Origin: Candidatus Gemmiger stercorigallinarum
Lineage (GTDB): Bacteria; Bacillota; Clostridia; Oscillospirales; Ruminococcaceae
DNA length: 64,000 nt
NCBI GenBank assembly: GCA_019119495.1
Contig: DWWX01000020.1
Coordinates: forward strand, 245,738-309,737
Reading direction: 5' to 3'
This document shows positions 14,682 through 22,456 of this stretch, in pieces; positions within the stretch are counted from its first letter, which is position 1; each line of letters opens with the position of its first letter. A program made the translations under genes and the position numbers. The notes beneath the pieces are model-generated. The model worked only from the letters and a program-made list of their open reading frames with translations, had not been told where the DNA came from and ran no database searches.

Positions 14682-16007
14682 TCATTTTACCGGTCTGCGT
14701 ACCAAAATTGCAGCAAAAAAACCGTCGGTGCCGGTGCGGTCGGGCAAAAGCAGCGTGCCGAAGCCGGTATCCGCCGCGCCTTCCGGCGCGGATGCGGGCG
14801 GCAGGACGGCAAACTGCGGGTGATCGCGGCAGAACGCACGGATCTGATCCTCGTTTTCCTGCGGGTTGAGCGTGCAGGTGGAATAGACCAGCCGCCCGCC
14901 CGGCGCAAGGCTGGCGGCGGCGCTGCGCAGGATGCGCTGCTGCAGGGCCGCCAGTTCCGGCAGGCCTTCCAGCGTTTTGTAGCGCACATCCGGCTTTTTG
15001 CCGATGACCCCCAGCCCGCTGCAGGGCACGTCGCAGAGGATGCAGTCAAACTGCCCCAGCGCCGGGTTTTGGCACGAGGCGTCGTTTGCCAGCACCCTGC
15101 CGCAGGTAACGCCGCAGCGGCGGAAGGCGGACTTAATCAGCGGCAGGCGGCTTTGCACCGCGTCGCAGCTGACAAGCGCGCCGGCGTTGCCCATGGCATA
15201 GGCCATGGTCAGGCTTTTGCCGCCGGGGGCGGCGCACAGGTCCAGCACCCGCTGGCCAGGGCGGGCGTCCACGCAGTCGGCCGCGAACTGGGACGCAAGC
15301 CCCTGCACATGGTAAAGCCCCTGGCGGAACGCCTCGGTGGCGGCGGGCGAACCCGCAAACCGCACCAGCAGGCAGTGGGGCCAGGGGCCCGGCTCCACCC
15401 GGCAGCCCGCGGCGGTCAGCAGCGACGCCAGCTCCGCGTCGCCGATGCGCAGCGTGTTGACACGGATGGCGGTGACATTGCGTCCGGCGCTGTCATAAAA
15501 CGCCTGCGCGATGGCAAACGCCCTGTCGCCGTAGTTCTGATACAAAAGCTCCGCCACCGGGTCGGACAGGCTGTACAAAACGGCCAGCCGCTGCACCGGG
15601 CCGGCAAAGGCGGAAGGCTCCGGCGCAAACTGCACCGCCCGGCGCAGCACCGCGTTGACCATGCCGGCCGCGCTGGACTTGCCAAAAGCCCTGGTCAGCT
15701 TGACCGACTCGTTGACGGCGGCGGATACCGGCACATCCAGAAATTTCGCCTGGGCCAGCCCGGCGCGCAGGATGGCGCGGACGGGCGCGTCCAGCTTTGC
15801 CACCGGCTTGCGGAGAAACTGCGCCAGGCAGAGATCCAGCAGCCGCTGGCGCTCCACCGCCGTGTAAAAAATGCGGGCGGCAAAAGCAGCGTCGCGGGAG
15901 TCCATCGGCGGGTCGCACTTTTTCAGCTCTGCGTCCAGCACCAGGTTGGCGTAGCCGTTTTGCTCCTGGTGCATCAGGGCGCGGACGGCCAGGGCTCGCG
16001 CGGTCAC
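14682..16007 (-). CDS. rsmB: 16S rRNA cytosine-967 C5-methyltransferase RsmB
   Basis: 441 residues: N-terminal NusB-like RNA-binding domain (about 1-140) and C-terminal Rossmann methyltransferase. Seen: VLDLCAAPGGKSLTMA (SAM motif I), CDVPCSGLGVIGKKPDVR (catalytic Cys motif IV) and the second Cys in VYSTCTLNPQENE (motif VI). The start is GTG and overlaps the fmt stop by 4 bases (GTGA). The def-fmt-rsmB order is conserved in bacteria. Confidence 0.95.
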   Translation of the reverse strand: MTARALAVRALMHQEQNGYANLVLDAELKKCDPPMDSRDAAFAARIFYTAVERQRLLDLCLAQFLRKPVAKLDAPVRAILRAGLAQAKFLDVPVSAAVNESVKLTRAFGKSSAAGMVNAVLRRAVQFAPEPSAFAGPVQRLAVLYSLSDPVAELLYQNYGDRAFAIAQAFYDSAGRNVTAIRVNTLRIGDAELASLLTAAGCRVEPGPWPHCLLVRFAGSPAATEAFRQGLYHVQGLASQFAADCVDARPGQRVLDLCAAPGGKSLTMAYAMGNAGALVSCDAVQSRLPLIKSAFRRCGVTCGRVLANDASCQNPALGQFDCILCDVPCSGLGVIGKKPDVRYKTLEGLPELAALQQRILRSAAASLAPGGRLVYSTCTLNPQENEDQIRAFCRDHPQFAVLPPASAPEGAADTGFGTLLLPDRTGTDGFFAAILVRRPVK

Positions 16008-16924
16008 AGGCTGTCCCCCGCTTTCAGGCGGCGGCCGGCGGCCCAGGCGGTGCCGTCCATCGGCTTGCCGCCCTCCGGCGTGACCTGCAAAAGCTGCAAA
16101 GCGCCGTCTGCGCAGGCGATGGTCAGCGGCTTTGTGGCAAGCACGGCGCCTGCCGGGGCGCCGCTTGGATTTTCCGCCGTGCGGCTGGCAAGCACCTTTA
16201 CTTTTTTGCCGCCGTACTCAAAGAACGCCACCGGCCAGGGGTTCATGCCCCGGATCAGATCGTGAAGCGCGGCGGCGGGCTGGTCAAAGGCAAAGCGCGC
16301 CATCTCTTTTTTGAGCATGGGCGCCTGGGTTGCCTGGCTGTCGTCCTGCTTTTGGGGGGCAAGCTTGCCCTCGTCCAGCAGGGCGACGGCCCGCACCAGC
16401 GTTTTTGCGCCGATGGCCGCCACCCGGTCGAACAGTTCACCGGAGGTCTCCTCCGGGCCGATGGGGACTTTCTCCACCATCAGGATATCGCCGGTGTCGC
16501 AGCCCTCGTCCAGCTGCATGATGGTGACGCCGGTCTCGGCGTCGCCGTGGATGACCGCCCACTGGATGGGCGCCGAACCGCGGTATTTGGGCAGCAGCGA
16601 CACATGCAGGTTGATGCACCCCAGCCGGGCAATGTGCAAAAGCTCCGGCGGCAGGATGCGGCCGTAGGCCACCACCACCACCAGGTCGGGCGCAAGGGTG
16701 CGGAACACAGGCTCGGCACTGCCGTCCCGCAGGGTGGCGGGCTGGTAGACCGGGATGCCGTGCCGCACCGCCAGCTGTTTGACCGGCGGCGCGGTAAGCA
16801 CTTGCTTGCGGCCGACGGGCTTGTCGGCACGGGTGTAGACGGCGCAGATCTCGTGGCCTGCGTCGATCAGGGCGGCAAGGCTTTGGGCCGCGATGTCCGG
16901 CGTGCCCATGAACAGGATCTTCAA
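16004..16924 (-). CDS. fmt: Methionyl-tRNA formyltransferase
   Basis: 306 residues. Formylates the initiator methionyl-tRNA using 10-formyl-THF. Seen: KILFMGTPDIAAQSL, the catalytic HVSLLPKYRGSAPIQWAVI and the C-terminal OB-like domain. The start is TTG at 16924, with GGAGGGG nine bases upstream; the 444-residue ORF-track version adds a low-complexity out-of-family extension that reads through the def gene in another frame. It follows def with a 91-base gap and overlaps rsmB. Confidence 0.94.
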   Translation of the reverse strand: MKILFMGTPDIAAQSLAALIDAGHEICAVYTRADKPVGRKQVLTAPPVKQLAVRHGIPVYQPATLRDGSAEPVFRTLAPDLVVVVAYGRILPPELLHIARLGCINLHVSLLPKYRGSAPIQWAVIHGDAETGVTIMQLDEGCDTGDILMVEKVPIGPEETSGELFDRVAAIGAKTLVRAVALLDEGKLAPQKQDDSQATQAPMLKKEMARFAFDQPAAALHDLIRGMNPWPVAFFEYGGKKVKVLASRTAENPSGAPAGAVLATKPLTIACADGALQLLQVTPEGGKPMDGTAWAAGRRLKAGDSL

Positions 16925-17015
16925 GGTTGGAATCCCCTCCGGTTTATGGTCAGTGATAAAAGGGCAAAGCAAAGCGGGGCGCAATGCCCCGGCGTTTGCC
17001 CGCTGCGGGCGGAGA

Positions 17016-17525
17016 TCACTCCTCGTCGGGATAGTCGTCCTCGTAAAAATGGGTGGCCAGGTCCATGATGGTGATGCCGTCCAGATGGTTGTTCTCGTGC
17101 TGGATGCAGCGGGCCAGCATATCGTCGGCCTCCATGGTGAACCACTCGCCGTGGCGGTCCTGGGCCTTGACCTTGACGTGCTTGGAGCGGGCGATGGCGC
17201 CGTTGTGGCCGGGGAAGGACAGGCAGCCCTCGTACAGCTCCACCTTTTCGTCGCTGAGTTCCAGAATTTCGGGGTTGATGAACTCGATGAACTTGTACTC
17301 GTAGTTGGCGGGGACTTCCTCCGGCATATCCCGGTCATCCAGGCAGATGAACAGCCGGCGCATATAGCCCACCTGCGGGCCGGCCAGGCCCAGGCCGTTT
17401 GCGTCCAGCAGCGTTTCTTTCATGTCGTCCAGCAGGGTGCCCAGACGGTCGTCGAACTTGGTGACAGGGCGGCAGACTTTTTTCAGGATCGGGTCGCCGT
17501 CCTGGACAATGGTGCGAAGTGCCAT
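17016..17525 (-). CDS. def: Peptide deformylase
   Basis: 169 residues. Removes the formyl group from nascent proteins. All three family motifs are visible: GLGLAGPQVG (motif 1, with Gly in place of the common Ala), EGCLSFPG (motif 2, metal Cys) and QHENNHLDG (motif 3, HExxH variant). The ATG has GGAGGT at 8 bases. It works with fmt, the next gene, in the formylation cycle. It ends in an acidic tail (YEDDYPDEE). Confidence 0.95.
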   Translation of the reverse strand: MALRTIVQDGDPILKKVCRPVTKFDDRLGTLLDDMKETLLDANGLGLAGPQVGYMRRLFICLDDRDMPEEVPANYEYKFIEFINPEILELSDEKVELYEGCLSFPGHNGAIARSKHVKVKAQDRHGEWFTMEADDMLARCIQHENNHLDGITIMDLATHFYEDDYPDEE

Positions 17526-17626
17526 GGTAAATTACCTCCATTGGAAATCATGTAAATGGTTGCTGTGGGTAGTTTGCGGGTATTTCAAATCTGAATCTGC
17601 TTTGGCGGCTGCTGCGGGAGGCAGGC

Positions 17627-17920
17627 TCAGTCCCGGCTCAGCCAGGCAAAGACCGACAGCACGGCGTTGACCGCAAAGATGCCGAAACTGACCCAGGCGG
17701 CGGTGGCAAATGCGTCAAGGAAACCGGCGCGGGTTCCCGCCTCGGGGAAAGGCCCGTCCAGCGTGCCGAACCAGCTTTGCAGCACGCTCCGGTAACCGAT
17801 GCCGTCCGTCTGCAGTTCCGGCACAAGGGAATTGACCAGGTTGATGCCGTAATCCACCGTGACAAACAGCGAAATGACCAGCGCGATCAGGGCGATCATG
17901 CGGGCGATTTTCAGCGCCAT
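17627..17920 (-). CDS. Small two-helix membrane protein, unknown function
   Basis: 97 residues. A first hydrophobic helix (about 8-30, MIALIALVISLFVTVDYGINLV) is followed by an external-looking loop with LQTDGIGYRSVLQSWFGTL and a second helix near the C-terminus (WVSFGIFAVNAVLSVFAWL). The ribosome binding site is GGAGC before the ATG at 17920. I do not recognise the family. It sits between priA and def, a place where relatives often have coaBC or a zinc peptidase. The coding bias looks like that of its neighbours. Confidence 0.55.
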   Translation of the reverse strand: MALKIARMIALIALVISLFVTVDYGINLVNSLVPELQTDGIGYRSVLQSWFGTLDGPFPEAGTRAGFLDAFATAAWVSFGIFAVNAVLSVFAWLSRD

Positions 17921-18050
17921 CTTGTTTCAGCTCCTTTTCTTTTGGGTGGTCGGTTGGGTGATCGGGTGGGTGTTCAACATCGGTTCCGCCCGCAACGGTG
18001 CGGGCGCTCTGCCAAAATCAGGGTGCAGGCGCGCCGGGGCGCGGCGGGGG

Positions 18051-20309
18051 TCACAGGTCGCCGTCCGAGTTGAAGTCCAGCACCACCGACGCCTTGGCCG
18101 GCCATTTGTCCCTGGCGTAGGCATCCAGCGCGGCGCGCATCAGGCTGCGGAAGGCGGAGTCGTTGCGGCACTTGATGGTCAGCTTGTAGCGGTATTTGCC
18201 GTTGAGCATACTGATGTTCATGGGGGCGGGGCCCAGCAGCCGCAGCGGGATGTCCGGGTGTTTGGCCGCCAGCCCCGCCAGCAGCCGGCCGAAGGCAAAG
18301 GCCGCCTGGGCGACCGCACCCTCCTGTTTGCCGGTAAAGCCCGCCACGCAGAAGGCGCAGAACGGCGGGTAAAGGCCAAACTTGCGGAAGGCGATCTCCT
18401 GGGCGTAAAAGGCCGGGTAATCCTGTTTGGCGGCCAGCTGCAATACCGGGTGGCCGGGCACAGCGGTCTGGACCAGGGCGCGGCCGGGCAGGTCGGCACG
18501 GCCGCAGCGGCCCACCACCTGGGTGACCAGGCTGAACACATTCTCGTAGGCGCGGAAGCCCTGGCCGAACAGCATCGAGTCGATGCCCAGCACCCCCACC
18601 AGCGTGACCTTGGCAAAATCCAGCCCCTTGGCCACCATCTGGGTGCCCAGCAGGATGTCGTACTCCCCCGCCGCAAACCGGGCCAGCATCCGTTCGTGGG
18701 AATTTTTCTGCATGGTGGAGTCCTGGTCCATGCGCAGGATGCGCGCGCCGGGCAAAAGCCCGGCCAGCTCCTCCTCCACCCGCTGGGTGCCAAAGCCGCT
18801 GTAGGCCATTTTGCCGCCGCATTCGGGGCAGGTCTGGGGCACCGGCTGCACGGTGTGGCCGCAGTGGTGGCACATCAGCGCCTGCTGGGGCTTGTGGTAG
18901 ACCATGGGCACGCTGCAGTTGGGGCACTGGAGCACATGGCCGCAGGCGGTGCACATGCCCACCGTGCGGTAGCCGCGGCGGTTGAGCAGCAAAATGCTCT
19001 GCTGGCCGTTTTGCAGGTTGGCCTGCAGCTCCTGCACCAGGCGGGCGCTGACCTCCCGCGGGTTGCCGGCGGCCAGCTCCGCCCGCATGTCAATGAAATC
19101 CACCGCGGGCAGCGGGCGGCCGCCGTACCGCTGATTGAGGGTGACCAGCCGCAGGCGGCCGGCTTTGGCGGCATGGTAAGTCTCGGTGCGGGGGGTGGCG
19201 GAGGCAAGCACCAGCAGGGCGTTCTCGGCGGCGGCGCGCTTGCGGGCCACATCGTGGGCCGAGTAGCGGGGCGCAGATTCGCTCTGGTAGGTGTGCTCCT
19301 GCTCCTCGTCGATCAGGATCAGGCCGATGTTTTGCAGCGGGGCAAACACCGCGCTGCGGGTGCCCACCACAATGTCCGCCCGGCCGGACTGGATCATCCG
19401 CCACTGCAAAAGGCGCTCGGTGTTGTTGAGGGCCGAGTGCTGCACCGCCAGCCGGCTGCCGAAGGTCTCTTTCAGGCGGCGGATCATCTGGGGGGTCAGG
19501 CTGATCTCCGGCACCAGCACCAGCGCCTTGCGGCCCAGTTCCAGCGTCTTTTCGATCAGCTTGAGGAACACCGCCGTCTTGCCGCTGCCGGTGACGCCGT
19601 ACAGCAGCGCCGCCTTTGCCTGGCCGGAGAGAAGGTCCCCCTCCAGCGCGCGGTAAGCCGCCCGCTGCTCCGGCGAGAGTTCCAGCGGGCGGGGGTCAAA
19701 GGGGATGGCGGCAAACAGGTCGATGGGTTTGTCCCGCCGGCCGGCCGCCAGCACGCCTTTGGCGCACAAAGTCTTTAACGTCGCGTCCGAAACGCCCTGT
19801 TCGTTCAGCTCCCGTTTGCTGCGCGGGCCGTTTTGCAGGGCGGCCACCGCCGCCAGCTGCTTGGGGCCGGGCTTGGGCTTTTGGGGCAGCTCCCCCGCCA
19901 GCGTGTAGACCGTCTCCTCGGTGCGGGAGAGCTTGCTGCGCACCACCCAGCGGCCGTTTTCTTTGGCCGGCTGGTACTGCGCGCCGTAGGGGATCATCGC
20001 CTTGACCGCCTCGAACCAGGTGCAGAAGGTGCGGTCCTTCAAAAAGCGCGCCAATGCGATCAGGTCGGGGGTCAGGCGGGCTTCCTCCGGGGCGGCGTCC
20101 AGCAGGGTTTTCAGCCGGGCGTCGGGGGCGGGGTCCTCGGCACATTCCAGCGCCACCGCCATGCGGGGATGGTTGCCCGCGCCGAAAGGCGCCAGCACCA
20201 TGCTGCCCGGCCAGACCCTGCCCTCCAGTTCCGGCGGGATACGATAAGAATAGAGCTTGTCAAAATGGATGGTGGCGTCGCTGACCGCCACTTTTGCAAT
20301 TTGTGGCAG
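18051..20309 (-). CDS. priA: Primosomal protein N' (replication restart helicase PriA)
   Basis: About 752 residues. Seen: N-terminal IAKVAVSDATIHFDKLYSYRIP, Walker A GVTGSGKTAVFL, Walker B ILIDEEQEHTYQ (the usual DEEH box has Gln here), and paired zinc Cys motifs (CTACGHVLQCPNC, CHHCGH, CPECGG). PriA reloads the replisome at collapsed forks. No ATG, GTG or TTG fits the expected N-terminus. A CTG at 20309 stands 8 bases after AAGGAAGGGGG and gives the natural start; the GTG at 20291 is the other option, and the ORF-track start (20417) overlaps gmk. Confidence 0.93.
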   Translation of the reverse strand: MPQIAKVAVSDATIHFDKLYSYRIPPELEGRVWPGSMVLAPFGAGNHPRMAVALECAEDPAPDARLKTLLDAAPEEARLTPDLIALARFLKDRTFCTWFEAVKAMIPYGAQYQPAKENGRWVVRSKLSRTEETVYTLAGELPQKPKPGPKQLAAVAALQNGPRSKRELNEQGVSDATLKTLCAKGVLAAGRRDKPIDLFAAIPFDPRPLELSPEQRAAYRALEGDLLSGQAKAALLYGVTGSGKTAVFLKLIEKTLELGRKALVLVPEISLTPQMIRRLKETFGSRLAVQHSALNNTERLLQWRMIQSGRADIVVGTRSAVFAPLQNIGLILIDEEQEHTYQSESAPRYSAHDVARKRAAAENALLVLASATPRTETYHAAKAGRLRLVTLNQRYGGRPLPAVDFIDMRAELAAGNPREVSARLVQELQANLQNGQQSILLLNRRGYRTVGMCTACGHVLQCPNCSVPMVYHKPQQALMCHHCGHTVQPVPQTCPECGGKMAYSGFGTQRVEEELAGLLPGARILRMDQDSTMQKNSHERMLARFAAGEYDILLGTQMVAKGLDFAKVTLVGVLGIDSMLFGQGFRAYENVFSLVTQVVGRCGRADLPGRALVQTAVPGHPVLQLAAKQDYPAFYAQEIAFRKFGLYPPFCAFCVAGFTGKQEGAVAQAAFAFGRLLAGLAAKHPDIPLRLLGPAPMNISMLNGKYRYKLTIKCRNDSAFRSLMRAALDAYARDKWPAKASVVLDFNSDGDL

Positions 20310-20343
20310 ACGCGCCGCCCCCTTCCTTAACAGGATGTACGGT

Positions 20344-20919
20344 TTATTCCCGGCCGTACTGGATGTGGTACTGAATGATGGTGTACAGGCTCTCGGCACA
20401 GGGGCCGACCTCCACATTGACCAGGTGTTCGTCGTAGTGGATGGCGTTGGCGATCTCGGTCTGGGCGCGGGTCAGGCGCTTCTGGATGGTCGCCTCGTCC
20501 TCAGTGCCGCGGGCGCGCAGGCGGCGTTCCAGCTCCTGGATGTCAGGCGGCAGCACAAAGACGGTGGTGGCGCCGGGGTACAGGCGCTTGATGTTGCCGG
20601 CGCCCTCCACCTCGATGACCAGGATGACGGGGGTCTTTTCCCGCATATGGCGCTCGATCTCGCTGCGCAACGTGCCGTAGTAGTTGCCGCAGTAGCAGGT
20701 GTGCTCGACGATCTCGTCGTTTTGCAGCTTGCGCTCAAAGTCCTCTTTGCTGACAAAGTAGTAGTTGACGCCGTCCTGCTCGCCCTCCCGCGGGGCGCGG
20801 GTGGTGGCGGAGATGGTGTGCCGGATCTCCGGGTGGTCGGCCAGCAGCCGTGCCACAATGGTGTCCTTGCCGGTGCCGGAAGGGCCCGACACAACAAACA
20901 AATACTTTTCTCCCTGCAT
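20344..20919 (-). CDS. gmk: Guanylate kinase
   Basis: 191 residues. Converts GMP and ATP to GDP and ADP. Seen: P-loop VVSGPSGTGKDTIVARLL, where Asp replaces the usual Ser/Thr after Lys; ISATTRAPREGEQDGVNYYFV; and LVIEVEGAGNIKRLYP. The ATG at 20919 is preceded by AGGAA-type sites and begins MQGEKYLFVV; the ORF-track extension upstream is not needed. It lies between remA and priA. rpoZ and coaBC, which follow gmk in B. subtilis, are absent from this position. Confidence 0.94.
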   Translation of the reverse strand: MQGEKYLFVVSGPSGTGKDTIVARLLADHPEIRHTISATTRAPREGEQDGVNYYFVSKEDFERKLQNDEIVEHTCYCGNYYGTLRSEIERHMREKTPVILVIEVEGAGNIKRLYPGATTVFVLPPDIQELERRLRARGTEDEATIQKRLTRAQTEIANAIHYDEHLVNVEVGPCAESLYTIIQYHIQYGRE

Positions 20920-21037
20920 ATACGTTCCTGTTCCTTTCCTCTTTTTCCAGTTCCTCAGGTTCTTCTCTGCTGTATTTATTGGGATAGCGGCGCACGCGGT
21001 CCGCGGTGCGGTAGGGGGATACAGCGCCGGAAGGCGC

Positions 21038-21289
21038 TCAGTCTGCCGGGCCGGCCTCGGCATCCGAGCGGCCGGCGATGGTCTCCGGCTGGACTGCCGA
21101 CAAAATCACATGGTCGGAGTCCATCACGATGACCGCGCGGGTGCGCCGCCCGCAGGAGGCGTCGATCAAAGCGCCCTTCTCCCGCGCGTCCTGCACGATG
21201 CGCTTGATGGGCGCGGCGTCCGGGGCCACCACGGCGATGATGCGGTCGGCATTGACGATGTTGCCGAAACCGATGTTGACAAGTTTCAT
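21038..21289 (-). CDS. remA: RemA/DUF370-family DNA-binding regulator
   Basis: 83 residues. [21 protein letters not shown] and the following [29 protein letters not shown] match RemA, which forms rings on DNA and activates matrix and osmoprotection genes in B. subtilis. The C-terminal [11 protein letters not shown] is also typical. The ribosome binding site is AAAGGCGG. The yicC-remA-gmk order is conserved across Firmicutes, though the regulon in this lineage is unknown. Confidence 0.92.
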   Translation of the reverse strand: MKLVNIGFGNIVNADRIIAVVAPDAAPIKRIVQDAREKGALIDASCGRRTRAVIVMDSDHVILSAVQPETIAGRSDAEAGPAD

Positions 21290-21321
21290 GGATCCGCCTT
21301 TCTATGCCTGCGGCGCGGGCA

Positions 21322-22200
21322 TCATTCCAGGTTCTGGAGCTGCTCGCGCAGCTTCTCGATCTCGCTTTTCAGCTCCACCACCAGGCGGGTGATGTCCACG
21401 TCCTGGCATTTGGAGCCGATGGTGTTGGCCTCGCGGTTGAGCTCCTGGGTCAAGAAGTCCAGCTTGCGGCCCACCGGGCCATCGCCGGAAAGGATGTCCC
21501 GGTATTGGGCGATATGGCTGTGCAGGCGGACGGTCTCCTCGTCGATGGCGGTCTTGTCGGCAAAAATGGCGGCCTCGGTCACCAGGCGGGACTCGTCGAT
21601 GCTGCGGTCGGCCAGCAGTTCCTGCAGGCGGGCGTAGAGCTTGTCCGAGTACGCCTTGACCCGGCCGGCGGTGTTTGCCTCGATCCGGCCCACCAGCTGC
21701 TCCACCACGTCCAGATGGGAGAGCAGGTCGGCCTTGAGCTTTTCGCCCTCGGCGGCGCGCATGGTCAGGAAAGCGTCCACGGCCTGCCCCGCCACAGTCT
21801 GCACGTCCGCCCACAGGGCCTCCTCATCCAGCGGCGCGGCGGTCTGGGCCAGCACGTCGGGCATGCGGGCGATCAGGCTGACGCTCATGTCGTTTTTCAG
21901 CTCCAGCTGTTCGGACAGCGCCGTCATGGCGTCGCGGTAGCCTTTGGCCAGCGGCCAGTTGACGGTGACGACGGTGTCGGCGGCGGTGGTGTTCTGCACC
22001 GTCAGCGAAAGTTCCACCTTGCCGCGGCTGACGCGGGCAGCCACCAGCTTTTTCAGCGGGTCCTCCAAAAAGGCAAAGGCCCGCGGCAGACGGGAGGAAT
22101 ACTCCAGAAAGCGCGCGTTGACGCCGCGCAGCTCCACGGTGATCTCGCGCCCGTTGAGCACCTGACGCGCGCGGCCGTAGCCGGTCATGCTAAGGATCAT
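21322..22200 (-). CDS. yicC: YicC-family endoribonuclease-like protein
   Basis: 292 residues, full length. N-terminal MILSMTGYGRARQ and VELRGVNARFLEYSSRLPR, and C-terminal GRKLDFLTQELNREANTIGSK, are the YicC signatures. E. coli YicC is a ring-shaped RNA-cleaving enzyme involved in small RNA turnover. It is the first gene of the yicC-remA-gmk-priA unit and has its own promoter upstream. Confidence 0.93.
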   Translation of the reverse strand: MILSMTGYGRARQVLNGREITVELRGVNARFLEYSSRLPRAFAFLEDPLKKLVAARVSRGKVELSLTVQNTTAADTVVTVNWPLAKGYRDAMTALSEQLELKNDMSVSLIARMPDVLAQTAAPLDEEALWADVQTVAGQAVDAFLTMRAAEGEKLKADLLSHLDVVEQLVGRIEANTAGRVKAYSDKLYARLQELLADRSIDESRLVTEAAIFADKTAIDEETVRLHSHIAQYRDILSGDGPVGRKLDFLTQELNREANTIGSKCQDVDITRLVVELKSEIEKLREQLQNLE

Positions 22201-22266
22201 AATTGCAGCACCCCATTTTTCTGTGGTCCGGAAACGTACAATAACTCTATTATATAGATGTAACCT

Positions 22267-22295
22267 ATTCTACTATCTTTTGGGGTGTTTTGCAA
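22267..22295 (-). promoter_or_regulatory. Promoter of yicC-remA-gmk-priA
   Basis: Minus strand TTGCAA (22290-22295), 17-base spacer, TAGAAT (22267-22272). A second -10-like TATAAT lies about 20 bases nearer the gene without a good -35. Confidence 0.6.
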
Positions 22296-22363
22296 GGCCG
22301 GGAAAGGGCTTTTGGGTGTGCCGCACAAGCCCCGCCGGCTGCCTGCCATGCCCCGCCATGCAG

Positions 22364-22409
22364 AAAAAGCGGCCGCCCCCAAAGCCTGTCTGCATTTGGG
22401 GGCGGCCGC
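22364..22409 (-). terminator. Terminator of the metF-metH transcript
   Basis: A perfect 15-base-pair stem (GCGGCCGCCCCCAAA and complement) with an 11-base loop, followed on the minus strand by TTTTT. It starts 48 bases after the metH stop. Confidence 0.9.
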
Positions 22410-22456
22410 CTTTGCGTTTGGTTGGAAGCGGCGGAAACCCATCCTGCGCCGCGTGC

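Noticed and set aside
16004-17338. 444-residue fmt version in the ORF track
   Set aside because: The first 138 residues are def read in another frame (Ser/Thr/Pro-rich). A TTG with GGAGGGG at 16924 gives the normal Fmt start.
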